Positions 31,675 through 42,199 are shown, counted from the stretch's first letter. The stretch is DNA of 64,000 nucleotides from Flavobacterium sp. MedPE-SWcel (GCA_001874325.1 MPCW01000013.1:1-64000); one strand, 5' to 3'. Made by a program: numbers and translations. Notes: generated by a model from the sequence alone, not told the origin.

Positions 31675-32850
31675 TTATATTTTAGTACACAGTAGTACTA
31701 TTTTATTATTTTGAATATTTGTTGTAAAAAAGGCAAATATATCGCCACCATCTTTAATCTTCCATTTTTTTTGTATCTCAGTTACAGCTATTGGGAAGTT
31801 TCTAACGGTAACATTCATTTTACCTCCTTGTACATATTTTTTTATTTCATTTTTTTGATAGGGTATTATTGTATCAATAATAAATCGTCTACCAGGAAAA
31901 TCAACTAAATTGTCTGATGTATATAGTTGTGAATGTCTATGTAACTTATCAAGATTAAAACGAGAACCTACAGCATTAAAAGCTCCTGACTTCATAACAG
32001 CGCTATTAGGCTCATACAAGTACTTTTTAGGCAATGCATAGTTAATTTCAGCATTGGTATTCCATTCTGTACTAAAAGAGGTTGTAATGTCTTTAGTTAT
32101 CGAAAGAGCCTCTATCATTGGATTTTCTTTAAAATCCTTTTCAAGTATCCATAAAAGCTCCTTCACTTCATTGTTTACAGCTACAATGTGTATAGCTTTA
32201 ACGGAGTGTAACTCACTTAATCCTGCTGAAATATCAAGTAGGGGAGCTGTTTTTATCATAATGTTATTACTGTGACTAAAATAAAAGTCAAGTAATTCAG
32301 GTACATTAGGTAAACAGTCTTTAAGCAGAAATACTTTTCCTTTTACATCACTTCTACGAGAAGGATCTATATATATCCATTCCCATTGTTTGTTTAAGGA
32401 TTTTAGTGTTTCTGTACTATCTCCAGCAATACATTCAGTATTATCAGCTTTTAATACTTTAAAATTATGAGAAGTAATAGTAGATAGCTTATTATTTAGT
32501 TCGCAATGTGTTACATTATTAACCTGCTTAGAAAAATAATAATCATCAATTCCAAAACCACCAGTAAGGTCTATAAGGTTTTCTCCAGAAACTAGCTTTG
32601 CTTTGTATTGTGCAGCCGTTTCAGAAGAAGTTTGTTCTATTGATAATTTCGTAGGATATATAATATTCTCAGTAGTAAACCATGTGGGTAATTTCCCTTT
32701 AGCCTTTTCGCGTGCTGCAATTTGGTTTAATATAGCTATCCACTCTATATCAGGAAAAGGATTTTTTTTTAACGCAAGTTGAGTAACCGATTTACCTTCT
32801 TGTTCCTTTATATACTGTTGTACTTTAGGATCTAATAACTTCGTATTCAA
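31675..32850 (-). CDS. class I SAM-dependent methyltransferase with THUMP-like domain
   Basis: 391 residues. N-terminal helical part; SAM-binding motif LIDLTGGFGIDDYYFS (about residues 93-108), then CELNNKL, and the catalytic-type motif IYIDPSRR (about 159-166), as in PF18096-type (THUMP_like) methyltransferases of Bacteroidota. The C-terminal domain (RNFPIAVTEIQKKWKIKDGGDIFAFFTT) is the THUMP-like part. It should methylate RNA, but the substrate is not known. Followed by a secreted protein gene and preceded by the AI-2E transporter gene (3-bp gap). Confidence 0.82.
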   Translation of the reverse strand: MNTKLLDPKVQQYIKEQEGKSVTQLALKKNPFPDIEWIAILNQIAAREKAKGKLPTWFTTENIIYPTKLSIEQTSSETAAQYKAKLVSGENLIDLTGGFGIDDYYFSKQVNNVTHCELNNKLSTITSHNFKVLKADNTECIAGDSTETLKSLNKQWEWIYIDPSRRSDVKGKVFLLKDCLPNVPELLDFYFSHSNNIMIKTAPLLDISAGLSELHSVKAIHIVAVNNEVKELLWILEKDFKENPMIEALSITKDITTSFSTEWNTNAEINYALPKKYLYEPNSAVMKSGAFNAVGSRFNLDKLHRHSQLYTSDNLVDFPGRRFIIDTIIPYQKNEIKKYVQGGKMNVTVRNFPIAVTEIQKKWKIKDGGDIFAFFTTNIQNNKIVLLCTKI

Positions 32851-32853
32851 ACT

Positions 32854-33945
32854 TTATAAGTCTTTTGTTAATACTTTTACAAGAGGGTTAGTAGGGAAAA
32901 ACTCTTTCGCAATAACCTTAATAATAGTGTATGATGGTACAGCGATAATCATACCTAGTATACCAAATGTAAAACCACTAATTAATGTAACTAGAAAAAT
33001 TTCTAATGGTTGAGAGTTAACACTTTTAGAGAAAATAAGAGGAGAACTCACGTTGTTGTCTATAACCTGTGCTATACTATAACCTATTACAACATATAAT
33101 GTGGTAGATAACATTTCGCCTTGTGTCTCTGGAGCCATCAAACCTAGCATAGTAAGCACAATAACTAATATTGTTGCAATAAGAGGACCTACATAGGGTA
33201 TAATGTTAAGTAGTGCGGTTATAAAAGCAATAATAACAGCATTTTGCACATCAAATATAAGTAACACTATAAGGTATAGTATAAACAAAATTGTCATTTG
33301 TAAAATAAGACCTATAAAGTATCTACTTAGTAAGTGTTGTATTTTATGTATTGAGTTTAATATTTTATCCTCATGAGCATCAGGTAGTAGTTGTCTAAAA
33401 CCACTATCCATTGCTTTTTGATCTTTTAAAAAGAAGAAGGTAATAAACATTACTGAGGCAAAGCCAATACCAAACCCACTAAGTATGCCTACAAATGAAT
33501 TTAAAAAATCAGGAATAAAGTTAAAATTAAGTTTAGATGTAATATTAGCCTCTTTTATTAATTTATCAATGTCAATATCATAATCAGTAAGATAAGTATT
33601 AACCTGTGCTATAAGGTTAGTCATGTTTTGCTCTAGTTTAGCAGTATCTAACAGTGATAAGTTTTCACTTTGCGAGATAATTAATGGTACAAAAAGCATT
33701 GCAAAACCAGCTATAAGGCACACAAATATAAAAAGTGTAGTAGCAACGGCTACTACGTGCCCAAACTTGAGTTTTTCTTTTAAGAAAGTTATAATAGGTC
33801 CAGCAATCATACTAAGTATTAATGCTATTAAAAGGTATATAATTACTGATTGTATTTTCTGTACAAACATTAGTAATACATAAGCAGCCATAGTAATACC
33901 TAAGGCTCTTAATATACCGTTTGCTATAGTTTTAGATGTAATCAT
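32854..33945 (-). CDS. AI-2E family transporter (PerM-like)
   Basis: 363 residues with about seven or eight membrane segments: two at the N-terminus (residues 13-55), one near 65-90, a periplasmic-type loop 95-150, then segments near 155-175, 210-265, 275-300 and 310-345. The segments IIPYVGPLIATILVIVL and NVSSPLIFSKSVNSQPLEIFLVTLISG are typical of the family. Members export small molecules or ions; the name comes from an autoinducer-2 role proposed for one member. The true substrate here is unknown. Confidence 0.88.
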   Translation of the reverse strand: MITSKTIANGILRALGITMAAYVLLMFVQKIQSVIIYLLIALILSMIAGPIITFLKEKLKFGHVVAVATTLFIFVCLIAGFAMLFVPLIISQSENLSLLDTAKLEQNMTNLIAQVNTYLTDYDIDIDKLIKEANITSKLNFNFIPDFLNSFVGILSGFGIGFASVMFITFFFLKDQKAMDSGFRQLLPDAHEDKILNSIHKIQHLLSRYFIGLILQMTILFILYLIVLLIFDVQNAVIIAFITALLNIIPYVGPLIATILVIVLTMLGLMAPETQGEMLSTTLYVVIGYSIAQVIDNNVSSPLIFSKSVNSQPLEIFLVTLISGFTFGILGMIIAVPSYTIIKVIAKEFFPTNPLVKVLTKDL

Positions 33946-34007
33946 GATGTAGTTTTTAGTATATCGAATGTATCAATAGAGTTTAACCTACTTTGTAAAG
34001 TACAAGG

Positions 34008-34517
34008 TTACGAAATTTTACTTGTAATATCGTATAATGCTACAGATACAGCATTTACAACATTCATACTACTATTTTCACCATACATAGTAATATGTGT
34101 TGTTTGATGTGCTATTTGTAGTAGTTCTTTAGAGATACCATTTACTTCGCTACCTGCTATTAAAGCAATTGGCTTTTCGTTATTTAAAGCTAATTCTTGT
34201 AACGATTTACTTGTATCGGTAATTTCGAGTGCTATTATTTCAAAATCATTTTGTTGTAAATACTCAAGCACTTCGTTGGTGCTTTCTATTACTTTATGAG
34301 GAACTCTTAAATGTGTACTTCTAGAGGTACGATTTATTTTACGCGGTGTAAGCGCAATATCTTCACCTACAAAAATGATGTTTTGCACCCCAAAAGCTTC
34401 ACAAATGCGAAAAATAGAACCAATATTGGGTTGGTAACTAATGTTATCGCATATTAATGTTATAGGAAATGTACGTTTAGCAAAACTAGTTTCACTATGA
34501 TTAAGTTGTTGTGACAT
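34008..34517 (-). CDS. TrmH-family (SpoU) RNA 2'-O-methyltransferase
   Basis: 169 residues. A single SPOUT domain: ICDNISYQPNIGSIFRICEAFGV (motif 1), IALIAGSEVNGISKELLQ (motif 2) and ITMYGENSSMNVVNAVSVALYDI (motif 3, knot). No N-terminal substrate domain, so the target, tRNA or rRNA ribose, is not given by sequence. Overlaps the upstream DUF4159 gene by one base. Confidence 0.85.
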   Translation of the reverse strand: MSQQLNHSETSFAKRTFPITLICDNISYQPNIGSIFRICEAFGVQNIIFVGEDIALTPRKINRTSRSTHLRVPHKVIESTNEVLEYLQQNDFEIIALEITDTSKSLQELALNNEKPIALIAGSEVNGISKELLQIAHQTTHITMYGENSSMNVVNAVSVALYDITSKIS

Positions 34518-35155
34518 TAATTTTTAAAAGCATAGTTAACAATATTAGCGCCCATTTTTAGAGCTTTTTCACGTACGTCGCGAGGATCGTTGTGCACCTC
34601 AGGATCTTCCCATCCATCACCAATATCACTTTCTAGAGTGTAAAGTAATACAAGTCTGCCCTCTACAAATATTCCCCATGCTTGTGGTGGTTTATTATCG
34701 TGCTCATGTATTTTAGGCATTCCTTGCGGAAAAGTATAAGGACCTTTAAATATTTCGTGGCTTGTAGGCACTAATACCAACTCTTTGTCTGGAAATACTT
34801 TTAATATCTCTTTCCTTACATATTTATCCATACCATAGTTATCGTCTATATGTAAAAAACCACCTGATGTAAGGTAATTGCGAAGGTTTGTAACATCGTT
34901 ATCACTAAAAACTACATTACCATGCCCTGTCATATGTACAAAAGGGTAGGAGAACAAATCAGGGCTGCCCACTTCTACAGTTGCCGTTTTGGAGTTTAGC
35001 TTAGTATTAATATTTTGATTACAAAACTTAGCTAAATTGGGTAATGCAGTAGGGTTACCATACCAGTCACCACCACCAGAATATTTTAGAACTGCTATTT
35101 CCTGAGCCATAAGCATAACAGGAGCAAGCAATAATATATATAGTAATTTTTTCAT
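34517..35155 (-). CDS. DUF4159-domain exported protein
   Basis: 212 residues with a signal peptide (KKLLYILLLAPVMLMAQ). The mature protein has the DUF4159 pattern: LKYSGGGDWYGNPTALPNLAKFCNQ, PFVHMTGHGNVVFSDNDVTNLRNYLTSGGFLHIDDNYGMD, and HEIFKGPYTFPQGMPK. The fold is that of a glutamine-amidotransferase-like domain without the usual active Cys. The role is not known. Operon with the TrmH-like gene is typical of Flavobacteriia. Confidence 0.85.
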   Translation of the reverse strand: MKKLLYILLLAPVMLMAQEIAVLKYSGGGDWYGNPTALPNLAKFCNQNINTKLNSKTATVEVGSPDLFSYPFVHMTGHGNVVFSDNDVTNLRNYLTSGGFLHIDDNYGMDKYVRKEILKVFPDKELVLVPTSHEIFKGPYTFPQGMPKIHEHDNKPPQAWGIFVEGRLVLLYTLESDIGDGWEDPEVHNDPRDVREKALKMGANIVNYAFKN

Positions 35156-35312
35156 TTACAGAGTTAAATTATGAATGTAAATATAGAGAAAATATTATTT
35201 GTGTAAGATCGTTTTATACTTTGAGATGACAGATAAATAGTTACATTATTATATGATGAAATAATAATTAACGATTGTTCTTTGTGAATTTATTAATATA
35301 TTAGATGTTAGT

Positions 35313-35636
35313 ATGGAATTTAAAAATATAAAAAAACGAGATGTTGAAATTATTAATATAAATTTCAATGATAATTTAGGCGAAGTATTTGATTTTATTG
35401 ACTTAAAGAAAAAAAATAATTTATTGCCATCAAAAAAGAAGGAAAGGCTGCATTATCAGGAAGGTTATGAAAGATCAAAGAATGGTAAGGTTGTTTATAA
35501 GAAGAGAGTTATAGATAAGGATAATAATTTGTATTTCGAGCTTATAAAGGATACAAATGGAAATACATTACACAAATGTGAAGAGCCTTTAAATTTACAT
35601 GTAGGACACGGGTCAGATAAATTTAATACTAAGTAA
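35313..35636 (+). CDS. small hypothetical protein
   Basis: 107 residues, very lysine-rich (N-terminal KNIKKRDVEIININFND, then a middle of KKKNNLLPSKKKERLHYQEGYERSKNGKVVYKKRVI). No signal or membrane segment. It stands alone between two minus-strand operons, 8 bp before the convergent rsmE end. No family recognised. Its AT content seems even higher than that of its neighbours, which may point to recent gain; probability of being a real gene is moderate. Confidence 0.5.
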   Translation: MEFKNIKKRDVEIININFNDNLGEVFDFIDLKKKNNLLPSKKKERLHYQEGYERSKNGKVVYKKRVIDKDNNLYFELIKDTNGNTLHKCEEPLNLHVGHGSDKFNTK

Positions 35637-35643
35637 TATAGTA

Positions 35644-36348
35644 TTATTCATTAACAAACGCTACGCTATGCGATGCTACAATAGCAGCAGTTTCAGTACG
35701 TAATCGTGTATTTCCTAACGATACAGGTGTGTATTGTTGTTGTAGCGCAAGTGCTATTTCTTTTATAGAGAAATCTCCTTCAGGACCAATAAGAACTGTA
35801 ATTTTTTGTTTTGGCTGTATTTCTGTTTTCAATAGTTTTTTATCAGTTTCCTCGCAATGTGCTATAAACAATTGTCCTTCATGTTCTACATTTACAAAAT
35901 CTTTAAAAGAAGTAGGTTCGTTTAACTTTGGTAAATGGTATTGTAACGATTGTTTCATAGCGCTTTGTAAAATTTTCTCAAAACGCTCTGCTTTAAAAGA
36001 GGTACGTTCGCTATGGTCGCAAATAAGCGGAGTAATTTCGCTAATACCTATCTCGGTAGCTTTTTCTAAAAACCACTCATAACGATCGTTCATTTTTGTA
36101 GGAGCTACAGCAAGGTGTAAGTAGTAGGGCAGTGGTTCTGAGGTTTCTTCACTTACAATATCTACAATACATTTTTTATCAGCGGCAAAAGTTACTTTGG
36201 CAGTAAACACACTTCCTTTACCATTGGTCAGTAATATAGTATCACCTTCTTTTTTTCGTAATACTTTTACAATGTGTCGACTTTCTTCTCTATCAAAAGT
36301 AAAAGTAGTCTGGTTATTAGTTATATCGGCGTTGTAAAATAATTGCAT
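35644..36348 (-). CDS. rsmE: 16S rRNA (uracil(1498)-N3)-methyltransferase
   Basis: 234 residues. N-terminal PUA-like part (TFDREESRHIVKVLRKKEGDTILLTNGKG), then the SPOUT domain with ATEIGISEITPLICDHSERT, KQSLQYHLPKLNEP and the knot LIGPEGDFSIKEIALA followed by SLGNTRLRTETAAIVA. All marks of RsmE, which methylates U1498 in the decoding centre. Located 3 bp after tsaD. Confidence 0.93.
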   Translation of the reverse strand: MQLFYNADITNNQTTFTFDREESRHIVKVLRKKEGDTILLTNGKGSVFTAKVTFAADKKCIVDIVSEETSEPLPYYLHLAVAPTKMNDRYEWFLEKATEIGISEITPLICDHSERTSFKAERFEKILQSAMKQSLQYHLPKLNEPTSFKDFVNVEHEGQLFIAHCEETDKKLLKTEIQPKQKITVLIGPEGDFSIKEIALALQQQYTPVSLGNTRLRTETAAIVASHSVAFVNE

Positions 36349-36351
36349 AAT

Positions 36352-37374
36352 TTATAAAGCTATACGAGGTTTAGATACTACAGCAGCATCGTCAAACATT
36401 TGTTCTAAATATTTATGATAGCCTACTATACCTATCATTGCAGCATTATCGGTAGTATATTCAAATTTTGGTACAAAACATTTCCACCCATATTTTTGTT
36501 CACCTTCCATTAAAGTGTTGCGAATACCGCTATTAGCTGATACACCACCACCAATGGCTATTTGTTTAATACCAGTTTGTTTTACAGCTAACTTTAGTTT
36601 ATCCATTAATATATTAATAATGGTATGTTGTATAGAGGCGCAAATATCATCAAGATTTTCTTTTACAAAATCAGGATTTTGTGCTACATTTTTCTGCACA
36701 AAATATAGTATTTGCGTTTTCAGCCCGCTAAAGCTAAAGTTTAACTCTGGTACTCTAGGCTTAGTAAATGGAAAAGCCTTAGGGTTACCCAGTTTAGCAT
36801 GTTTATCTATTAATGGACCTCCAGGGTAAGGAAGTCCTAGTATTTTTGCACTTTTATCAAAAGCTTCTCCTACAGCATCATCGGTAGTTTCTCCGATAAC
36901 TTCCATATCAAAATAGCTGTTTACTTTTACTATTTGAGTGTGCCCTCCACTTATAGTCATTGCTAAAAATGGAAATTCGGGCTTATCAAAACCTTCTTCA
37001 TCTATAAAATGAGCCAATATATGTGCTTGCATGTGGTTTACAGCTATAAGCGGAATCTCTAAAGCCATTGCCATAGACTTAGCAAAAGAACTCCCTACAA
37101 GTAACGATCCCATTAAACCAGGACCTTGTGTAAATGCAATAGCATCGAGTTGAGAACGCTCTATACCAGCTTTTTTTAAAGCAACATCTATTACGGGTAC
37201 AATATTTTGCTGGTGTGCACGCGAGGCAAGCTCTGGTACTACACCACCATATTGTTCGTGAATTGCTTGTTGTGCAACAACATTAGAGCGTACTTTGGCG
37301 TTTTCTAGTACCGCAGCAGCAGTATCGTCGCAAGAACTTTCTATTGATAAAATGTAAATTGGTTTCTCTGTCAT
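36352..37374 (-). CDS. tsaD: tRNA threonylcarbamoyladenosine transferase TsaD
   Basis: 340 residues from ATG 37374, where the family N-terminus (YILSIESSCDDTAAAV) begins; the longer frame from 37425 adds a leader with no homology expected. Contains QGPGLMGSLLVG, the metal-binding NHMQAHILAHF, FPFLAMTISGGHTQIV and IGGGVSANSGIR, the ASKHA fold motifs. It transfers threonylcarbamoyl to A37 of ANN-decoding tRNAs, with TsaB and TsaE. Divergent from tamB, which is the usual arrangement in Flavobacteriia. Confidence 0.95.
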   Translation of the reverse strand: MTEKPIYILSIESSCDDTAAAVLENAKVRSNVVAQQAIHEQYGGVVPELASRAHQQNIVPVIDVALKKAGIERSQLDAIAFTQGPGLMGSLLVGSSFAKSMAMALEIPLIAVNHMQAHILAHFIDEEGFDKPEFPFLAMTISGGHTQIVKVNSYFDMEVIGETTDDAVGEAFDKSAKILGLPYPGGPLIDKHAKLGNPKAFPFTKPRVPELNFSFSGLKTQILYFVQKNVAQNPDFVKENLDDICASIQHTIINILMDKLKLAVKQTGIKQIAIGGGVSANSGIRNTLMEGEQKYGWKCFVPKFEYTTDNAAMIGIVGYHKYLEQMFDDAAVVSKPRIAL

Positions 37375-37440
37375 AATCAGGCATGGTATTTGGTATGCAA
37401 AAAGTAGGCTTATCAATATTAACAAATAACAAAATTGCCT

Positions 37441-37448
37441 TACATTTG
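37441..37448 (+). promoter_or_regulatory. -7 box before tamB
   Basis: TACATTTG fits the consensus TAnnTTTG. It lies only 9 nt before the apparent TTG start at 37457, so the tamB message would be nearly leaderless. Confidence 0.45.
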
Positions 37449-37456
37449 TTTAATAA

Positions 37457-40400
37457 TTGCCTAAGCTGCCATCCGACAAATTTAAAACAATTAGCAGTAT
37501 CAAAAAATATAAAAAAATACTTATTCGAACAGTGGTAGCAATACTACTGCTTTTGTTGTTGCTAACCATTGGTTTATCACTACCTTTTGTACAAACAAAA
37601 ATAGCACACTATGCTGCAAATAAGTTTAATGAGGACTTTGGTACTCATGTACAAATAGATAAAGTAGCTATATCTTTCTCTGGTAACGTAGAGTTAAAAG
37701 GCGTATTAATTATGGATCATCATAATGATACACTTATTTCGGCAGATGGTATAGAAACAAATGTTTTAAGTTTCAAAAAAATTACTCAAAACAGTTTACA
37801 GTTTGGTACTATTCGTGCCGAAGCACTTAATTTTCATATGAAAACATATAAAGGCGAAACTACAAGTAGTCTAGATGTTTTTGTAAAATCGTTTGATAAT
37901 GGTAAACCAGGAGATGGTTCTTTTAGGTTGCGAGCAGGAGAATTGTATGTAAACAATGGTAGATATAGATTAACAAATCAAAATGTAGAAACACATAAAG
38001 TACTCGATTTTAAAGATCTTAATGGAGAACTAGAGGGGTTTTTTATTAAAGGATCTGATGTAGGTGCAAGTATTAAGCAGCTTACAATGTTAGATTACAG
38101 AGGGCTTTTAGTTAAAAATCTTACGGGAGATTATATCTATACAAAAACAGGGATGTCGCTTTCTGATTTTGAGTTACAAACAGCAGAGTCGTCTATGAAA
38201 GGTAATGTAAAGCTAGATTACACTATCGAAGATATGAGAGATTTTGTAAATAAAGTACAATTTGATTTTGATATATATAAAGCAACTATAGCGTCTAACG
38301 AGATTAATTACTTTTATAATGAGTTTGATAAAGACAGGGAATTTTATTTATCATCTAAACTAACAGGACCTCTTAATAATATTATACTGAATAATTTTAA
38401 ACTAGTTGATTCTGATCAGGGGGAAATAATTGGAGAAATAAACTTTAGAAGTTTATTTGGTAAAAAAACATCAGGTTTTTATATGAATGGTAATTTTGAT
38501 AGAATTACTACTAACTATAATGTTTTAACTAAAATGATGCCTAGAGTTCTAGGTAAGAGTTTACCTTATCAACTAGAAAGGTTAGGAGGGGTAGACCTTG
38601 TAGGAGATGTAATGCTAACTAAAAAGAACCTTGTAGCCGATGTATATATTATATCTGCATTAGGTGAGGTTGAAACTAGTTTATTTATAGAAGATTTTAG
38701 TAAACCTGATATTGCTGACTATGAAGGTGTAGTAGATTTAAAAGGGTTTAATGTAGGTGCATTAATAGATAATGAAAAAATAGGTAATACAACAGCTTAC
38801 TTAACTGTAGACGGTAAAGGGTTTACAAAAGAATCGTTAGATACTTCCTTAAAAGGAGATATTAAGGGATTAGTATTTAATAAATATAATTATTCTAAAA
38901 TTACTGTTGACGGTAGAATGAAATGGCCTTACTATGAGGGTGCTATAAACAGTAATGATTCTAATTTATTAATGTCGTTTGATGGGTTAGTAGATGTAAG
39001 CAACAAAGAGAATAAATATGATTTTAAAGCTCATGTAGATTATGCTAATCTTGTTGAGCTTAAATTGATGAGAAAAGATACACTGTCTATTTTTAAAGGA
39101 GATCTTTTCTTTAAAGCAGAAGGAAATCATATAAATAACCTTGAAGGAGCATTAGAAATATCAAGGTTATCATATCAAAATAGTCGTGATAGTTACTATT
39201 TTGAAGATTTTACACTAAAATCATCTTTTGATGAAGATAGAGTGAGAACAATTGCCCTTAACTCTAAAGATATTGTTGAAGGAAGAGTAAGAGGTAAGTT
39301 TGATATTAATCAGTTGCCTAAACTTGTAGAAAATGCATTAGGTAGTCTTTATACAAACTATTCACCATATAAAGTTAAACCTAATCAGTTTTTAGATTTT
39401 AACTTCACTATTTACAATCAAATTGTAGGTGTAGTATTGCCTGATGTTTCTGTGGCTCAAAACACTAAATTAAGAGGTAGAATTAATGCTGACAAAGGAG
39501 ACTTTATGTTAAACTTCGATTCTCCTAATATTGCTATAAAGGAAAATTATTTTGATAATGTAGCGATAGATGTAAATAATAAAAACCCGCTGTATAACAC
39601 TTATATAGCAATGGATAGCTTACGTAGCAAGAATTATAAAATATCTGACTTCAACCTAGTTAACGTAACACAAAATGATACTCTTTATTTACGTTCTGAA
39701 TTTAAAGGAGGTAAAAAAGCTAAAGATTCCTTTAAGCTTAACATGTATCATACTATCGAAGAAGGAAATAAATCAGTTGTAGGATTTAAAAAATCAGAAA
39801 TAAACTTTAAAGATTATTTATGGTACATTAATGAAGATGAAAATAAGAGTAATAAAGTACATTTTAATAAAAAACTTACTGATTTTACGATTGATAAAAT
39901 AAGCATGACGCATAATGACCAAAGAGTAGACCTTATGGGGGTAATGCGCGATTCTACATATAAAGATCTTAAACTATCGTTTAATGATGTAGCATTAGAA
40001 AAAGTAACTCCTTCACTTGATAACCTTGAATTTGGAGGTGTTATTAATGGTGATGTAAACTTAAAGCAAAAACGAAGCGAATATCAGCCAAGCTCTATAC
40101 TTACTATAAGTACCTTGAGAATGAATGAGTATGAGCTAGGTGATTTAGATTTGCAAATATATGGGGGTAAGAATCTTCGAAAATTTAACCTTACTTCTAC
40201 AATATTTAAGGAAGACGAAGAAAAACTATATACATCTGGTACTATAGATATTGTAAATAGACAACCACAACTTTCATTAGATGCTATCTTTACAAAGTTT
40301 GATATAAGTTTTCTTGAAATATTTTTAAATAAAGTTTTCCCAGACATTAGAGGTACGGCGAGTGGAAGGGCGGCTATAGTAGGAAATATTAGTAGTCCTG

Positions 40401-42004
40401 AAATAGATGCACGCCTTTACCTTAATGATGCAGGGCTAAGATTAGGATATCTTAATACTGATTATAATTTCGAAGAAAACTCAGTATTGGATCTTACTGA
40501 AAAAGAGATATTTTTTAGAAAACCAAAACTTACAGATACAGAACACGGAACAAGTGGATACCTTGAGGGGAAAGCAACCCATGATATGTTCAAGAATTGG
40601 GGACTCGACCTTCAAATGACATCTGATCGCTTATTAGTATTAGATACTGAAGATTCTGATGATGCACTTTTTTATGGTACAGCTTTTATAAAAGGAAATG
40701 CTAGTATAAAAGGGCCTACTTCTGCTTTATTAGTCAATGTAGATGCTACATCAGCAGAAGGTACTGATGTTAAAATACCTATAAATAATACAGGAGTAGC
40801 AGGTAGTAACCCTTATATAGATTTTTTAAGCCCTAGTGAAAAAGCAAATTTAAATAAAAAGACAGGAGCAATAAAGGCTAAAACGTATAAGGGATTAGAA
40901 ATGAAGTTTGATCTTGACGTAACCCCAGAAGCTAATATCGAAATAATAATAGATAAAAATACAGGTCATAGTATAGCCGCAAAAGGAAATGGTACTATGC
41001 TTTTAGAAATTAACACCTTAGGTAAATTTAATATGTGGGGGGATTTTCAGGTAGTTGAAGGGGTTTATAACTTTAAGTATGCTGGACTTTTTGATAAAAA
41101 ACTTACAGCTAGACCAGGAGGTTATATTAATTGGGATGGAGACCCTACTCGTGCTAGACTTAACCTTGAAGCGGTATATGAGCTTAAGGCAAACCCTTCA
41201 ATACTTTTAGAAAATGCATCGTTTAATCGCAATATAGATGTAGAAGTTGCCATACAGCTTAATGGTAACTTGATGCAGCCTGAACATGAATTCCAGATTA
41301 ATTTTCCTAATGCAAGTTCTGTTGTAAAATCAGATTTAGATTATCGTTTAAATGATGCTGATACACGACAAAAACAAGCATTATCATTATTATATCAAAG
41401 AGCATTCTTAAGTCCTACAAGTGCTAATTCAATGGCTTATGCTCCATTATTCGAAACAGCAAGTAGTCTTGTAAATGACTTATTTACAGATGAAGATAGT
41501 AAAGTAAAAGTAGGTGTAAATTATGTGCAAGGAGAACGAAACCCTTATGTAGAAACTAATTCACAATTAGGAGTAACGTTATCTTCTCAAATTAATGATA
41601 GAATAACAATTAATGGACAAGTAGGGGTTCCTGTTGGTGGAGTTAATCAATCTAGTATAGTAGGTAATATAGAAGCTCAGTTTCGATTAAATAAAGAAAA
41701 TACTTTTAAAGCTAGGGCATTCAATCGTGAAAATGATATTAATTTTATAGGAGAAGGAATTGGCTATACTCAGGGTATAGGTCTTACTTATGAAGTTAAC
41801 TTTAATACAATGAGTGAGCTTTGGAGAAAAATGTTTGGTAAAAAAGAAGAAGCTAAACTAGAGAATAATAGAAAAGGGGAAGAAATTCCAGATTCGAGTG
41901 ATTTTTCACAAGAATATATTAATTTTTCTAATAATAGAAATAAGAAAAAGAAGAAATCGAATACTGATGAACCGAAACCAGAACAAATACCAGAAACAGA
42001 TTAG
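37457..42004 (+). CDS. tamB: TamB-like translocation and assembly module protein (AsmA/DUF490)
   Basis: 1515 residues. Starts with TTG (no ATG occurs before residue about 85 and the membrane anchor must be included). One N-terminal membrane segment (about residues 24-46: IRTVVAILLLLLLLTIGLSLPF), then a very long beta-rich AsmA-like body, and the C-terminal DUF490/TamB domain (LEINTLGKFNMWGDFQVVEGVYNFKYAG ... NPYVETNSQLGVTLSSQINDRITINGQVG). The lysine-rich C-terminal tail looks disordered. It bridges inner and outer membrane and helps lipid transport or outer-membrane protein assembly. A terminator follows. Confidence 0.9.
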   Translation: MPKLPSDKFKTISSIKKYKKILIRTVVAILLLLLLLTIGLSLPFVQTKIAHYAANKFNEDFGTHVQIDKVAISFSGNVELKGVLIMDHHNDTLISADGIETNVLSFKKITQNSLQFGTIRAEALNFHMKTYKGETTSSLDVFVKSFDNGKPGDGSFRLRAGELYVNNGRYRLTNQNVETHKVLDFKDLNGELEGFFIKGSDVGASIKQLTMLDYRGLLVKNLTGDYIYTKTGMSLSDFELQTAESSMKGNVKLDYTIEDMRDFVNKVQFDFDIYKATIASNEINYFYNEFDKDREFYLSSKLTGPLNNIILNNFKLVDSDQGEIIGEINFRSLFGKKTSGFYMNGNFDRITTNYNVLTKMMPRVLGKSLPYQLERLGGVDLVGDVMLTKKNLVADVYIISALGEVETSLFIEDFSKPDIADYEGVVDLKGFNVGALIDNEKIGNTTAYLTVDGKGFTKESLDTSLKGDIKGLVFNKYNYSKITVDGRMKWPYYEGAINSNDSNLLMSFDGLVDVSNKENKYDFKAHVDYANLVELKLMRKDTLSIFKGDLFFKAEGNHINNLEGALEISRLSYQNSRDSYYFEDFTLKSSFDEDRVRTIALNSKDIVEGRVRGKFDINQLPKLVENALGSLYTNYSPYKVKPNQFLDFNFTIYNQIVGVVLPDVSVAQNTKLRGRINADKGDFMLNFDSPNIAIKENYFDNVAIDVNNKNPLYNTYIAMDSLRSKNYKISDFNLVNVTQNDTLYLRSEFKGGKKAKDSFKLNMYHTIEEGNKSVVGFKKSEINFKDYLWYINEDENKSNKVHFNKKLTDFTIDKISMTHNDQRVDLMGVMRDSTYKDLKLSFNDVALEKVTPSLDNLEFGGVINGDVNLKQKRSEYQPSSILTISTLRMNEYELGDLDLQIYGGKNLRKFNLTSTIFKEDEEKLYTSGTIDIVNRQPQLSLDAIFTKFDISFLEIFLNKVFPDIRGTASGRAAIVGNISSPEIDARLYLNDAGLRLGYLNTDYNFEENSVLDLTEKEIFFRKPKLTDTEHGTSGYLEGKATHDMFKNWGLDLQMTSDRLLVLDTEDSDDALFYGTAFIKGNASIKGPTSALLVNVDATSAEGTDVKIPINNTGVAGSNPYIDFLSPSEKANLNKKTGAIKAKTYKGLEMKFDLDVTPEANIEIIIDKNTGHSIAAKGNGTMLLEINTLGKFNMWGDFQVVEGVYNFKYAGLFDKKLTARPGGYINWDGDPTRARLNLEAVYELKANPSILLENASFNRNIDVEVAIQLNGNLMQPEHEFQINFPNASSVVKSDLDYRLNDADTRQKQALSLLYQRAFLSPTSANSMAYAPLFETASSLVNDLFTDEDSKVKVGVNYVQGERNPYVETNSQLGVTLSSQINDRITINGQVGVPVGGVNQSSIVGNIEAQFRLNKENTFKARAFNRENDINFIGEGIGYTQGIGLTYEVNFNTMSELWRKMFGKKEEAKLENNRKGEEIPDSSDFSQEYINFSNNRNKKKKKSNTDEPKPEQIPETD

Positions 42005-42030
42005 TTTTTATTTCTAAGATATTTTTAAAT

Positions 42031-42071
42031 AAAAAGCAGCTTCTTTACTATAAAAGAGCTGCTTTTTTTAT
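42031..42071 (+). terminator. terminator after tamB
   Basis: AAAAAGCAGC with GCTGCTTTTT, extended by TTCTTT with AAAAGA, and a T run. Ends the tamB transcript before pfkA. Confidence 0.8.
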
Positions 42072-42199
42072 GTCCGTAAGTGAAAACTGAAAAAACTTAT
42101 TAACGAAAACGTTTGAATTTTTGTCATATTATTATTGAATTGTGTTTTTGACTAAAATTACCGTGTTAAATTGCTAATTTTACAATTAAATATTAAAAT